Shown in pieces: positions 36,125-45,232 of a stretch of DNA of 64,000 nt. The stretch's first letter is position 1, and every line of letters begins with the position of its first letter. The stretch is from Fidelibacterota bacterium (lineage in GTDB: Bacteria; Marinisomatota; Marinisomatia; SCGC-AAA003-L08; GCA-002719095), in assembly GCA_002705575.1 (NCBI GenBank), contig PAHI01000042.1:5922-69921 (forward strand), read 5' to 3'. The translations under genes and the position numbers were made by a program. The notes below the pieces were generated by a model. It worked only from the letters and a program-made list of their open reading frames with translations, was not told the origin of the DNA and ran no database searches.

Positions 36125-37447
36125 TTGATATATATACTTATAGCATATTTTGCAATTATCCTTACTATTGGTTTTTGGACAAAATCTAAAAAAAACACAA
36201 AAGACTTCGTCTATGCAGGAAGAAAGCTAACGGCAATTCCTCTTGCTTTTACACTGATTACTACATGGTATGGAGCTATTTCAAGTGTCGGCCAAGAAAT
36301 ATCATATAATGGAATATCTACATGGCTTTATTTCGGACTAACATATTATATCGCTGCCTTTATATATTCTGAATTTATTTCAAGTAAAATTATAGATAAA
36401 AATATAAGCTCTATATCAGATGCAATATTAAAGCATATGGGTAAAAAGGCTGCATTAATATCAATTCCTGTTGTTCTGCTATATATATCTCCTGCCCCAT
36501 ATTTAATTATGCTTGGAAATATTATTAATACCACCATGTTTAAATCTACGAACTTTACAATCTCTGTATTAATTGGAGTTATTATAAGTACCTTATATTG
36601 CTTTAAAGGTGGTTTTAAGGCTATTATCAATACAGATAGATATCAGTTCTACTTTATGTTTTCAGGATTCTTTCTTATGGTATTATACATTGTTCTTAAT
36701 TACGACTATGGATTTGTAAAACTAAAAGAAATTTATAATACAGACCCTGACCTATTTGCAATACCTGGAAATCAAGGTTGGGGATACATTATAGCTTGGG
36801 GTTTTTTAGCAATTTTAACTTTTGTAGATCCAAACTTTCATCAGAGAACATTTTCCTCAAAAAATAAAGCGGAAATTAAGAACGCAATTCGGATATCCAT
36901 ATTTTGCTGGTTTATATTTGATATCATTACTCTTTTCTGTGGACTCTATACAATAGGGCTAGCATCTCATACTCCTTACATTTCTTTAGCCTTAGATGTT
37001 TTTAAAAACTATCCATTATTATATGGAATATTTATTATATCAATACTATCTATTGTTATGTCTACGATAGATAGTTTTACATTTGTTTCAGCTATAACTA
37101 TTGGTAAAGACATAAAAAAAATTCTTAATAAAGATTTTACACAGAAAGATATTAACTGGGGCATATTATTTACGATTACATTATCATTGATTATTATACA
37201 ATTTTTTGATAATAGTAGAATTATTCAAATTTGGTTTACTTTTGGAAGCTATATGGTTAGTGGGCTACTTGTACCATTTATGTGCATTCTGTTTAATATA
37301 AAAATACGATGTCCAATTATATTAATACTTCTTCCATTAATTTTAACGCTAGTATGGGACATAATGCAAATTAGCTGGATTATATCAATGTATCCAGGAT
37401 TATTCTTAAGTATTTTACTAGGGTTATTATTGAAAATTAGGAATTAG
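36125..37447 (+). CDS. sodium:solute symporter, probably for thiamin or a precursor
   Basis: A 440-residue inner-membrane protein of the SSS family with about 12-13 helices. It has AYFAIILTIGFWTKSKKNTK at the start (TTG start codon at 36125, one base after the receptor stop, no visible ribosome site, so probably coupled), then VYAGRKLTAIPLAFTLITTW and IAWGFLAILTFVDPNFHQR. An SSS carrier named ThiV sits behind TPP riboswitches in some marine bacteria and is proposed to import HMP; this gene is a fair candidate for the same role, by context rather than by specific residues. Confidence 0.85.
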   Translation: MIYILIAYFAIILTIGFWTKSKKNTKDFVYAGRKLTAIPLAFTLITTWYGAISSVGQEISYNGISTWLYFGLTYYIAAFIYSEFISSKIIDKNISSISDAILKHMGKKAALISIPVVLLYISPAPYLIMLGNIINTTMFKSTNFTISVLIGVIISTLYCFKGGFKAIINTDRYQFYFMFSGFFLMVLYIVLNYDYGFVKLKEIYNTDPDLFAIPGNQGWGYIIAWGFLAILTFVDPNFHQRTFSSKNKAEIKNAIRISIFCWFIFDIITLFCGLYTIGLASHTPYISLALDVFKNYPLLYGIFIISILSIVMSTIDSFTFVSAITIGKDIKKILNKDFTQKDINWGILFTITLSLIIIQFFDNSRIIQIWFTFGSYMVSGLLVPFMCILFNIKIRCPIILILLPLILTLVWDIMQISWIISMYPGLFLSILLGLLLKIRN

Positions 37448-37452
37448 CTAAT

Positions 37453-38331
37453 TTACGACTTCGCAGACATAACGGTATTATAAAGAAGCATAGCTATTGT
37501 CATTGGACCAACTCCTCCAGGCACTGGCGTTATATACGAAATTTTATCAATCATTGAATCTAAATTAACATCTCCAACAATCCTATACCCTTTTTTTAAA
37601 GTCGTATCTTCAACTCTATTAATTCCTACATCAATAATAACAGCACCTTCTTTAACCATATCAACATCTAGAAAATTAGGAACACCTATTGCACTTACTA
37701 CTATATCAGCATTTCTAGTATAAAATTTTAAATTTTTAGTGCGAGAGTGGCACATAGTAACAGTTGAATTACCTTTTTTAAATTTTTGAGCAAGAAGAGC
37801 AACCATAGGTTTTCCAACTATATTACTCCTACCAATAACAACGCAATCTTTTCCAGATGTTTCAATATTATAGTAATCTAAAATTTTAATAATACCATGA
37901 GGTGTACAAGGTATGAAATTCGGTTTACCAGAAAACAAACGACCTACATTGTATGGATGAAAACCATCTACATCTTTATTTTCATCAATAGCATTTAAAA
38001 TTTTCTCATCATCAAAATATTTAGGCAATGGAAGCTGAACAAGAATACCATGTATAGATTCATCTTTATTCAATTTTTCTATAAATTTCAATATCTCATT
38101 TTGAGAAATATTTGAATCAAATTTAAAAGTTTCACTATCACAATCATTTTTAGCAAAAAACTTGGCCTTAGCATTAACATATATTTGAGAAGCGGGATTT
38201 TCACCTATAATAATAGCTGCAAGCTTTGGGATAACATCAGATTTCTTTAACTCAGATATAGTAAGACTTAATTCTCTTGCTAAACTTGAAGATACTTCTT
38301 TGCCTGAAAGAAGCTTATTCTCCTGTTTCAT
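37453..38331 (-). CDS. folD: bifunctional methylenetetrahydrofolate dehydrogenase/cyclohydrolase
   Basis: FolD interconverts methylene-, methenyl- and formyl-tetrahydrofolate. It has LAAIIIGENPASQIYVNAKA with the catalytic Tyr-Lys region, ILVQLPLPKY, DVDGFHPYNVGRLFSG, the NADP site VVIGRSNIVGKPMVALL and YITPVPGGVGPMTIAML. I choose the ATG at 38331, since the upstream 12 residues are not conserved. It overlaps zapA by 17 bases and meets the plus-strand symporter gene with only 5 bases between. Confidence 0.95.
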   Translation of the reverse strand: MKQENKLLSGKEVSSSLARELSLTISELKKSDVIPKLAAIIIGENPASQIYVNAKAKFFAKNDCDSETFKFDSNISQNEILKFIEKLNKDESIHGILVQLPLPKYFDDEKILNAIDENKDVDGFHPYNVGRLFSGKPNFIPCTPHGIIKILDYYNIETSGKDCVVIGRSNIVGKPMVALLAQKFKKGNSTVTMCHSRTKNLKFYTRNADIVVSAIGVPNFLDVDMVKEGAVIIDVGINRVEDTTLKKGYRIVGDVNLDSMIDKISYITPVPGGVGPMTIAMLLYNTVMSAKS

Positions 38332-38647
38332 TTCTTTTTTCGAAGGACAATATTTGTTGATCAACATATTCTTTTAAAGAAATTGTTTTTGATTTAATCC
38401 TATCTAAAAGCTGGTTTTCTGAATACTTACTTTCTTTTTCTTTAAATAATTCATCAGCAATGTTCATACATGCTAGTATAGCAATTCTTAACTGCTCTGT
38501 TTTAGGATCCATCCCAGAATTTTTCAACTCCTTCATTGTACTATTTACATAATTAGCAACTTTATCAATATAATTCTTATCTGCTGTTGTCTTAATAGTA
38601 TAGTTTTGACCAAGAACTTCAACTAATATATCTTTTTTTTGTTTCAT
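38315..38647 (-). CDS. zapA: cell division protein ZapA
   Basis: A 110-residue ZapA, which bundles FtsZ filaments. The globular head has VEVLGQNYTIKTTADKNYID and VANYVNSTMKEL, followed by LRIAILACMNIADELF and a C-terminal coiled coil. It is coded between pheT and folD, a common arrangement; its start lies next to the pheT stop. Confidence 0.9.
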   Translation of the reverse strand: MKQKKDILVEVLGQNYTIKTTADKNYIDKVANYVNSTMKELKNSGMDPKTEQLRIAILACMNIADELFKEKESKYSENQLLDRIKSKTISLKEYVDQQILSFEKRNETGE

Positions 38648-41047
38648 TTATCTCTGAGTTATTTGATAATTTTTCTTTAATCTACTAATTATTTTTTCAA
38701 TGATAGCATCAACATCACTATCTTTCAAGGTCCCTACGCTTGATTGAAACACCATTTTAAAACCATAACTTTTCGTATCTTTATTAAATGAATCATCTGT
38801 ATAAACATCAAATAAATATACTTCATTTAAAAATTTTCCACCAGCTTTCTTAATCGTATTTATAAGTTTTTTTGCGTTAGAATCACCAGAAACTAAAATT
38901 GATATATCTCTTTCTACATTTGGATAAATCGAGGGCTCTTTAAAATCATGACGCTTAATCAAAATCTTTTTAATATTATCAATTGAAAGTTGCGCATATA
39001 CAACTTCCATATTGATACCACTATTTTTTAATACTTTATTGTTCAATATTCCAATATATCCTAATTCTTGATTTTGAGATCTAATTAAATAACAAACATC
39101 AAAACCTTTTTTCTTATTTTCTACATAATCGTGTTCACTTAGATTGAAATTATCTAAGAATGAGTCTATATCACCTTTAGAATTAAAAAAATCATATTTC
39201 ATATTATCTTTCCAGTGATTAAACTGTTTTTTAGGCCAAACTATACCTAAACACATATCTTCATCAGAAGGAGTTTTGTCAGCAGATTTATAAGTTGCAC
39301 CAATCTCAAATAATTTATAGTTTTCGTTTTTCCTGTTTTGATTAAAAGCAACTGCTCTAAGTAATCCTGGAGCGATAGAATTTCTAATAAATTTCATATT
39401 TTCATTTAGCGGATTAGAAATCAAAACACCTTCACTTTCAGCAAAAGCTTCATGTTCTTTATTTGAAAGTAAACTATTTGAATAATGTTCAAAAAATCCT
39501 TTATTAGATAAATTAACTTTAATTCTATCAACTATATCATTATTCTTTGAACTGACAACATCATAGCCAATTGATAAACTTTTACTATTTTCAATATTAT
39601 TAAAACCAAAAACTCTAGCTACTTCCTCATATAAATCGACATCTCTATTAACATCATGCATTCTATAACTAGGTGGAACACATATATAGGAATTTTTATT
39701 TTTTTTATAAGATATATTTAATCTATCAAAAATATTTTTAATGTCCTCATTGTTTAAACAGGTGCCTAAAAATTTATTGCAATCATCTATGTTAAACAAA
39801 ATACCATCCTTATTTTCTGGCTTTTGACCAACCTGAATTAAACCTTTACTGATACTTCCTCCACTATAATCAAGAATCATACCTGATAAAAAATCAATTG
39901 CAATTTTTACCATATCTGGATCTACAGACCTTTCATACCTTCTAGATGCATCAGTTGATAAATCTAATGCTTTAGCACTTTTTCTAATAGTAACTGAATC
40001 AAATAAAGCGCTTTCTATAAAAATATTTTTTGTATTACTATCTCCCTCTGTATTTTTGCCGCCAATAACTCCAGCAATAGCTATAGCTTTATTTTTATCT
40101 TTTATTAATAAATTTTTTGAAGAAAGGCTTCTATCAATAGAATCTAAAGTTTTAAACTTAACATCAGATGAAGAATATCCAACTTTGATTTTTTTATTTG
40201 GCAATTTATCATAGTCAAAAGTATGCATAGGTTGCCCAATAGTAAGCATAACGTAATTAGCTAAATCAACTATTATATTAATTGGCTTCATACCTAAATT
40301 ATTGAGTTTATTTTTTAACCAGCTAGGAGACTCTTTAACATCTACATTAGTAACTATTCGTCCTACATATAATGGACAAGCAACATTATCTTCAATTTCT
40401 ACAGAAATCTGACTATTAATATCTGCACCAGATTCAACAATTTTAAATGGATTTTTTTTAAAAATATTTTCCATTATTTCTGATTGAGATACAGATTCTA
40501 TAATACCTAACTCTCTTGAAATACCTAAATATGATAAGCAATCTCCTCTATTAGGAGTTAAATCAAAATCAATAATAGTATCTTTTTCAAGACTGACAAA
40601 ATCTTCGAATGAATCACCAGGATTCAAATCTCCATCTAAAACCATTATTCCTTTATGATTTTCACTAAGACCAAGTTCTTTTTCTGAACATATCATACCA
40701 TTTGAAACTTCGCCTCTAATTTTTGTTTTTTTTATTTTAAATTTACCATTATCTAACGTAGAGCCTACAACAGCAACAGGAACATAAATATTATTTTTAA
40801 CATTTGGAGCACCACAAATAATCTGTAAATCAGAATCAGAACCAATATCAACCTGACATAATGATAAGTGATCTGAATTACTATGTTTTTTTATAGAATT
40901 AACCTTTCCTATAATAACCCCACCAAAAGATACGCCTATATCAGAAAAAGAACATTCTAGACCTAAATCAGTAAGCTTAGATACTAAAACATCTGTATCT
41001 AGATTAGTATTTATTAATTCTTTCAGCCATTTCAAAGAAATAATCAT
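38648..41047 (-). CDS. pheT: phenylalanyl-tRNA synthetase beta subunit
   Basis: A 799-residue PheT. It opens with the B-domain start MIISLKWLKELINTNLD, has an EMAP-like RNA-binding region (VNSIKKHSNSDHLSLCQVDI, ICGAPNV), the B3/B4 editing region (RRYERSVDP near 420), the B5 domain and a C-terminal ferredoxin-fold anticodon-binding domain (PSIYPNVERDISILVSGD, YGFKMVFQSS). Length and order are normal. Its start overlaps the pheS stop by 4 bases. Confidence 0.97.
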   Translation of the reverse strand: MIISLKWLKELINTNLDTDVLVSKLTDLGLECSFSDIGVSFGGVIIGKVNSIKKHSNSDHLSLCQVDIGSDSDLQIICGAPNVKNNIYVPVAVVGSTLDNGKFKIKKTKIRGEVSNGMICSEKELGLSENHKGIMVLDGDLNPGDSFEDFVSLEKDTIIDFDLTPNRGDCLSYLGISRELGIIESVSQSEIMENIFKKNPFKIVESGADINSQISVEIEDNVACPLYVGRIVTNVDVKESPSWLKNKLNNLGMKPINIIVDLANYVMLTIGQPMHTFDYDKLPNKKIKVGYSSSDVKFKTLDSIDRSLSSKNLLIKDKNKAIAIAGVIGGKNTEGDSNTKNIFIESALFDSVTIRKSAKALDLSTDASRRYERSVDPDMVKIAIDFLSGMILDYSGGSISKGLIQVGQKPENKDGILFNIDDCNKFLGTCLNNEDIKNIFDRLNISYKKNKNSYICVPPSYRMHDVNRDVDLYEEVARVFGFNNIENSKSLSIGYDVVSSKNNDIVDRIKVNLSNKGFFEHYSNSLLSNKEHEAFAESEGVLISNPLNENMKFIRNSIAPGLLRAVAFNQNRKNENYKLFEIGATYKSADKTPSDEDMCLGIVWPKKQFNHWKDNMKYDFFNSKGDIDSFLDNFNLSEHDYVENKKKGFDVCYLIRSQNQELGYIGILNNKVLKNSGINMEVVYAQLSIDNIKKILIKRHDFKEPSIYPNVERDISILVSGDSNAKKLINTIKKAGGKFLNEVYLFDVYTDDSFNKDTKSYGFKMVFQSSVGTLKDSDVDAIIEKIISRLKKNYQITQR

Positions 41048-42069
41048 ATCTTGAATTGCTCTAAAAATTTAATATTACCATCATAGAATTTACGTATATC
41101 ATTAACTCCATATTTAAGCATCGCTATCCTTTCAATCCCCATTCCAAAAGCAAAGCCTCTCCATTTAGAAGAATCATAATTGACCGATTTAAAAACATTA
41201 GGATCAACCATACCACAACCTAATATTTCAAGCCATCCAGTCCCTTTAGTGACCCTATGATCTGCTTGTGTTTCTAAACCCCAATAAATATCCATTTCAG
41301 CACTAGGCTCTGTAAATGGAAAAAAACTGGGTCTAAATCGAACCCTAACATCTTTACCAAACATTGTTTTTGCAAAATAGTCTAAAGTTGCTTTTAAATC
41401 TGAGAAACTTACATTCTTATCGACATAAAGGCCTTCAACTTGATGAAAAAGACAGTAGCTTTTCACACTAATATCCTCATTTCTATAAACTCTTCCTGGA
41501 GATATGATTCTTATAGGAGGAGAATTATTCTCCATAAAATGAACCTGAGTAGAAGATGTATGAGTTCTCAATAAGAGCTCACTGTTAATATAAAAAGTGT
41601 CCTGCATATCACGAGCAGGATGATTTTTAGGAATATTCAAAGCTTCAAAGTTATAAAAATCAGTATCAATTTCAGGGCCAAAAACTGTATCAAAGCCTAT
41701 TTTATTAAAAATTTCTTTAATTTCATTAGTAACAATAGTTAATGGATGAAGTCTTCCTTTACTAAAAGGGCTACCAGGCAATGAAAAATCTTGACTTAAT
41801 TCAGACTGAGAAGAACTTATACTCTGACTTCCTATTAAATTTTGAATATCATCATATATATTATTCTTCAGAGAATTAATCTTTTCTCCGGCTTTTTTTC
41901 TATTTTCAGGAGAAACTTGAGACAATTCTTTAAATAAAAGAGAAATTCTTCCTTTCCTACCTATATATGCATTTTTAAGGTACCCAAAATCTTTATCTTT
42001 CAAAGCTCTTTCTCTATCAAGCTTAAAAGATTTCTCGATTTGCTTAATCTTAGAAAATAGATTAGACAA
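41044..42069 (-). CDS. pheS: phenylalanyl-tRNA synthetase alpha subunit
   Basis: A 341-residue class II synthetase subunit. An N-terminal coiled coil (about 1-85) precedes the catalytic core with HPLTIVTNEIKEIFNKIGFD, the motif 2 RTHTSSTQVHFM, PGRVYRNEDISVKSYCLFHQ, RFRPSFFPFTEPSAEMDI and the motif 3 FAFGMGIERIAMLKYG. It is 12 bases from rplT, in the normal rplT-pheS order. Confidence 0.97.
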   Translation of the reverse strand: MSNLFSKIKQIEKSFKLDRERALKDKDFGYLKNAYIGRKGRISLLFKELSQVSPENRKKAGEKINSLKNNIYDDIQNLIGSQSISSSQSELSQDFSLPGSPFSKGRLHPLTIVTNEIKEIFNKIGFDTVFGPEIDTDFYNFEALNIPKNHPARDMQDTFYINSELLLRTHTSSTQVHFMENNSPPIRIISPGRVYRNEDISVKSYCLFHQVEGLYVDKNVSFSDLKATLDYFAKTMFGKDVRVRFRPSFFPFTEPSAEMDIYWGLETQADHRVTKGTGWLEILGCGMVDPNVFKSVNYDSSKWRGFAFGMGIERIAMLKYGVNDIRKFYDGNIKFLEQFKI

Positions 42070-42081
42070 CGTTAAAAAAAA

Positions 42082-42426
42082 CTACGAAATTGACTTAATT
42101 ATTTCTGAGAACCTGCTAGGATTATGAACCGCCATATCTGCAAGGACTTTTCTATCTATTTCAACATTACTTTGCTTAAGTAAGTGCATAAACTTCGAAT
42201 AAGATATACCATGCTGCCTTACTGCAGCATTAATCCTTATAATCCAGAGTCTACGAAACTCTCTCTTTTTATTTCTTCTATCTCTGTAAGCATATTGTAA
42301 TGCTTTTTGAACAGCATCTTTAGCTGTACGATAATTTGATTTCCTAGTCCCGAAGTAACCTTTGGCTTGTTTTAAAACCTTTTTATGTCTTCGTTTACGA
42401 GGGACTGAACTATTTGATCTAGGCAT
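42082..42426 (-). CDS. rplT: 50S ribosomal protein L20
   Basis: A 114-residue L20. It has the basic start [20 protein letters not shown], then [20 protein letters not shown] and [21 protein letters not shown]20 binds 23S rRNA early in 50S assembly and often represses its own operon. It follows rpmI by 13 bases. Confidence 0.98.
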   Translation of the reverse strand: MPRSNSSVPRKRRHKKVLKQAKGYFGTRKSNYRTAKDAVQKALQYAYRDRRNKKREFRRLWIIRINAAVRQHGISYSKFMHLLKQSNVEIDRKVLADMAVHNPSRFSEIIKSIS

Positions 42427-42439
42427 GATTTCTCCTTAA

Positions 42440-42634
42440 TTATTTTTGAATCATTTTCTTTGTTCTACTTGTCATTGCACTACTCATACAAGTATCTTTA
42501 CGGAGGCGTCTATTCCGCTTACTGGTTTTTCGGGTTTTAAAATGGTTCCCGCCAGATCGATTATGAACGACTTTACCTGAACCTGTTACTTTAAATCTCT
42601 TTGACGCACTTTTCTTTGTTTTTACCTTTGGCAT
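42440..42634 (-). CDS. rpmI: 50S ribosomal protein L35
   Basis: A 64-residue basic protein with PKVKTKKSASKRFKVTGSGK and HNRSGGNHFKTRKTSKRNRR, the L35 pattern. Length and position (between infC and rplT) are those of the family. Confidence 0.97.
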   Translation of the reverse strand: MPKVKTKKSASKRFKVTGSGKVVHNRSGGNHFKTRKTSKRNRRLRKDTCMSSAMTSRTKKMIQK

Positions 42635-42646
42635 TATTTCTCCAAA

Positions 42647-43159
42647 TTATTTAGGGCTTAATATTAAGAACATTTTTCGACCTTCCAAACTAGGTTTTTT
42701 ATCAATCTCAGAAATTCCACTAAAAGATTCTGCTACATTATTCAACATTTCTAAGGCTGAATCCTTTCTTGAAATCTCTCTACCTCTAAACATAATTGTA
42801 AATTTCATTTTATTTCCGTCTTCTAAAAATTTCTTAGCCTTATTTAATTTTGTAACTAAATCATGTTCACCAGTATTTAATCTTAATCTAATTTCTTTAA
42901 CATGAATTATATGTTGATTTTTTTTATTCAACTTATCTTTTTTTTGCTTTTTATATAAGTATTTACCAAAGTCTAAAATCTTGCAAACAGGTTGTTCTTT
43001 ACCATCAGATATTTGCACTAAATCTAAATTGTTATCCTGCGCAATTTTTAAAGCGACACTCCTATCTAGGACACCTCTTTTTTTACCCTCAGAATCAATA
43101 AGCATAACTTTGTCTGCTTTTATTGAATTATTTATGAAAAATTTATTTTTTTTAACTAT
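42647..43159 (-). CDS. infC: translation initiation factor IF-3, non-AUG start
   Basis: A 170-residue IF-3 if read from an AUA at 43159. From the first in-frame ATG (43105) the protein would lose its conserved N-terminal strand; reading upstream gives KKNKFFINNSIKADKVMLID, which fits the family start (INEEIR-type segment before a variable LID-EGE). The AUA overlaps the thrS TAG stop as ATAG and lies 9 bases after an AGGAG site; an AUU at 43168 is also in frame but directly abuts that site. Rare starts (AUU, AUA) in infC allow IF-3 to repress its own translation. Core motifs such as VKEIRLRLNTGEHDLVTKL are intact. Confidence 0.9.
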   Translation of the reverse strand: MVKKNKFFINNSIKADKVMLIDSEGKKRGVLDRSVALKIAQDNNLDLVQISDGKEQPVCKILDFGKYLYKKQKKDKLNKKNQHIIHVKEIRLRLNTGEHDLVTKLNKAKKFLEDGNKMKFTIMFRGREISRKDSALEMLNNVAESFSGISEIDKKPSLEGRKMFLILSPK

Positions 43160-45111
43160 TTTATCAATCTCCTTTCTTTATTATCTATTTCATTTATTAT
43201 TTTTTTTATAAAATTATCTAATTTTATTTCACCAATATCTCCTTCAAACTTTCTTCTTACTGAAACAGAAATATTCTTTTCCTCTTTGTCTCCCAATATT
43301 AGCATAACAGGGATTTTCTTCATCTCTGATAATCTAATCTTAGCTCCCATCTTTTCATTCCTTAAATCTAAGTTAATTCTAATATGATTCTTTTCTAGTT
43401 CTTTTTTTACATAAATAGCATAATTATTATTTTTTTCAGAAACTGGGATAATAGAAACCTGTTTAGGGCAAAGCCATAAAGGAAAATTACCTGCAAAGTG
43501 TTCTATTAAAAAACCAACAAATCTCTCATGGGTACCAAGTGGAGCTCTATGAATACATAAAGGAGTTTTATCAGTGTCATTTTTATCTTTATAAGTCAAC
43601 CCAAATCTAGAAGGTATAGCAAAATCTACTTGATTAGTTGCTAATGTAAATTCTCTACCTATAGCACTCCACACCTGAACATCAATTTTAGGACCGTAAA
43701 AAGCAGCTTCACCAGGAATTTCAATAAAATTCAATCCCCCATCTGTTAAAGCATCTCTTACAAGACTTTCAGTTTTTTTCCATAATTTTGGCTCATCAAC
43801 ATATTTATCACCCATTTTTTCAGGATCATGCAAGCTAAGACGCATTTCATACTTCTCTATTCCAAATATATCAAAATACTTTAAATACATATTACAAACT
43901 GATAAAAATTCTTTTTTAAATTGATTCTCAGTACAATATATATGCGCATCATTCATTTGCATACTTCTAACTCTCATAAGACCAAAAAGTTGACCTGATT
44001 TCTCATATCTATAGCACGTTCCATATTCAGATAGCCGAATAGGCAAATCCTTATAACTTTTGGGTGAACTTGCATATATTTTATGATGATGAGGACAGTT
44101 CATTGGCTTTAAATAATATTCATTGCCATCAATATCCATAGCAGGAAACATACTGTCTTTATAATGAGAAAGATGACCTGATTTTTTATATAAAGAAGAT
44201 TTTGTAATATGCGGAGTGCGAACCCTACTATAGCCAGCACTTATTTCTGTCTCTTTTGCTAATTTCTCAATTTCATCAATAATAACCATACCATTTGGAA
44301 GCCATAATGGCAACCCTGCCCCAACCTCTTCATCAAATGTAAAAATTTTTAATTCTTTACCAATTTTACGATGATCTCTTTTTTCAGCCTCTTCAAGCAT
44401 TCTAAGATAAACTTTTAATTCTTTATCTGTTCTCCAAGCAGTCCCATATATGCGAGTCAACATCACATTATTTTCGTCTCCTCTCCAATATGCTCCAGCT
44501 ACTTTCATAAGCTTAAAAGATTTACCTATATGCTTAGTACTTGGAAGGTGGGGACCTCTACACAAATCGGCCCATTCACCCTGTTTATATATGGTTAGTT
44601 CTTCTTTCAATGGTAAATCTTTTATTATTTCAGTTTTATAAAACTCACCAATTCCTGAAAAGTATTTAATTGCATCTTCTCTATCCCATACTTCTCTAAC
44701 AAATGAATCACCTCTATCAATAATTTGATGCATTTTTTTTTCTATTCTAACTAAATCATCAATTGTAAAAGGATTTTTCCTTGCAAAATCATAATAAAAG
44801 CCATTTTCTATAGAAGGTCCAATTGTAACTTGTGTTTCAGGATAGATTTCTTGAACAGCCTCTGCCATAACATGAGCACAATCATGCCTTAAAACATCTA
44901 AAAATTTATCAGAGTCTCTTTTTAAAATGTTCAATTTTGAATCTTCATCAATAGAATACGATAAATCACGAAGCTCACCATTCAATTCTATAAGAACTGA
45001 CTGTTTTGCAAGGCCTTCTGAAATATCTTTTGCTATCTCAAGACCTGTAACACCTTGTTGTCTTTCAAGGACCGTACCATCTGGTAAAGTAATATTTATT
45101 TTTTTATCCAT
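43156..45111 (-). CDS. thrS: threonyl-tRNA synthetase
   Basis: A 651-residue class II synthetase. The TGS domain starts it (INITLPDGTVLERQQGVTG), the editing domain has the HDCAHVMAEAVQEIYP zinc-type motif near residue 75, and the core has KPMNCPHHHKIYASSPKSY, RYEKSGQLFGLMRVRSMQMN and a motif-3 segment ending in HRAPLGTHERFVGFLIEH, followed by the anticodon domain. It begins the translation block and lies after tRNA-Val. The end overlaps infC. Confidence 0.98.
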   Translation of the reverse strand: MDKKINITLPDGTVLERQQGVTGLEIAKDISEGLAKQSVLIELNGELRDLSYSIDEDSKLNILKRDSDKFLDVLRHDCAHVMAEAVQEIYPETQVTIGPSIENGFYYDFARKNPFTIDDLVRIEKKMHQIIDRGDSFVREVWDREDAIKYFSGIGEFYKTEIIKDLPLKEELTIYKQGEWADLCRGPHLPSTKHIGKSFKLMKVAGAYWRGDENNVMLTRIYGTAWRTDKELKVYLRMLEEAEKRDHRKIGKELKIFTFDEEVGAGLPLWLPNGMVIIDEIEKLAKETEISAGYSRVRTPHITKSSLYKKSGHLSHYKDSMFPAMDIDGNEYYLKPMNCPHHHKIYASSPKSYKDLPIRLSEYGTCYRYEKSGQLFGLMRVRSMQMNDAHIYCTENQFKKEFLSVCNMYLKYFDIFGIEKYEMRLSLHDPEKMGDKYVDEPKLWKKTESLVRDALTDGGLNFIEIPGEAAFYGPKIDVQVWSAIGREFTLATNQVDFAIPSRFGLTYKDKNDTDKTPLCIHRAPLGTHERFVGFLIEHFAGNFPLWLCPKQVSIIPVSEKNNNYAIYVKKELEKNHIRINLDLRNEKMGAKIRLSEMKKIPVMLILGDKEEKNISVSVRRKFEGDIGEIKLDNFIKKIINEIDNKERRLIK

Positions 45112-45121
45112 ATCTTTTAAG

Positions 45122-45196
45122 TGGTCGATACTGGACTCGAACCAGTGACCTCCACGATGTCAACGTGGCGCTCTAACCAAGCTGAGCTAACCGACC
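45122..45196 (-). tRNA. tRNA-Val (anticodon GAC)
   Basis: A complete cloverleaf on the minus strand. Acceptor arm GGTCGGT pairs with ATCGACC, the D arm is AGCTCAGCTTGGTTAGAGC, the anticodon stem CCACG/CGTGG holds TTGACAT with GAC, and the T loop is GGTTCGAGTCC. The discriminator is A; CCA is not encoded. It lies between the S41 protease gene and thrS. Confidence 0.96.
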
Positions 45197-45232
45197 TATA
45201 TCTACTTTTTTTAACATCCAAAATATAACGCA

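Noticed and set aside
37448..37452. Terminator between the symporter and folD genes
   Set aside because: Only five bases separate the stops and no inverted repeat with a T run is seen around them.
42647..43105. infC starting at the first ATG (43105)
   Set aside because: It would remove the conserved first strand of IF-3, which is clearly coded upstream in the same frame.
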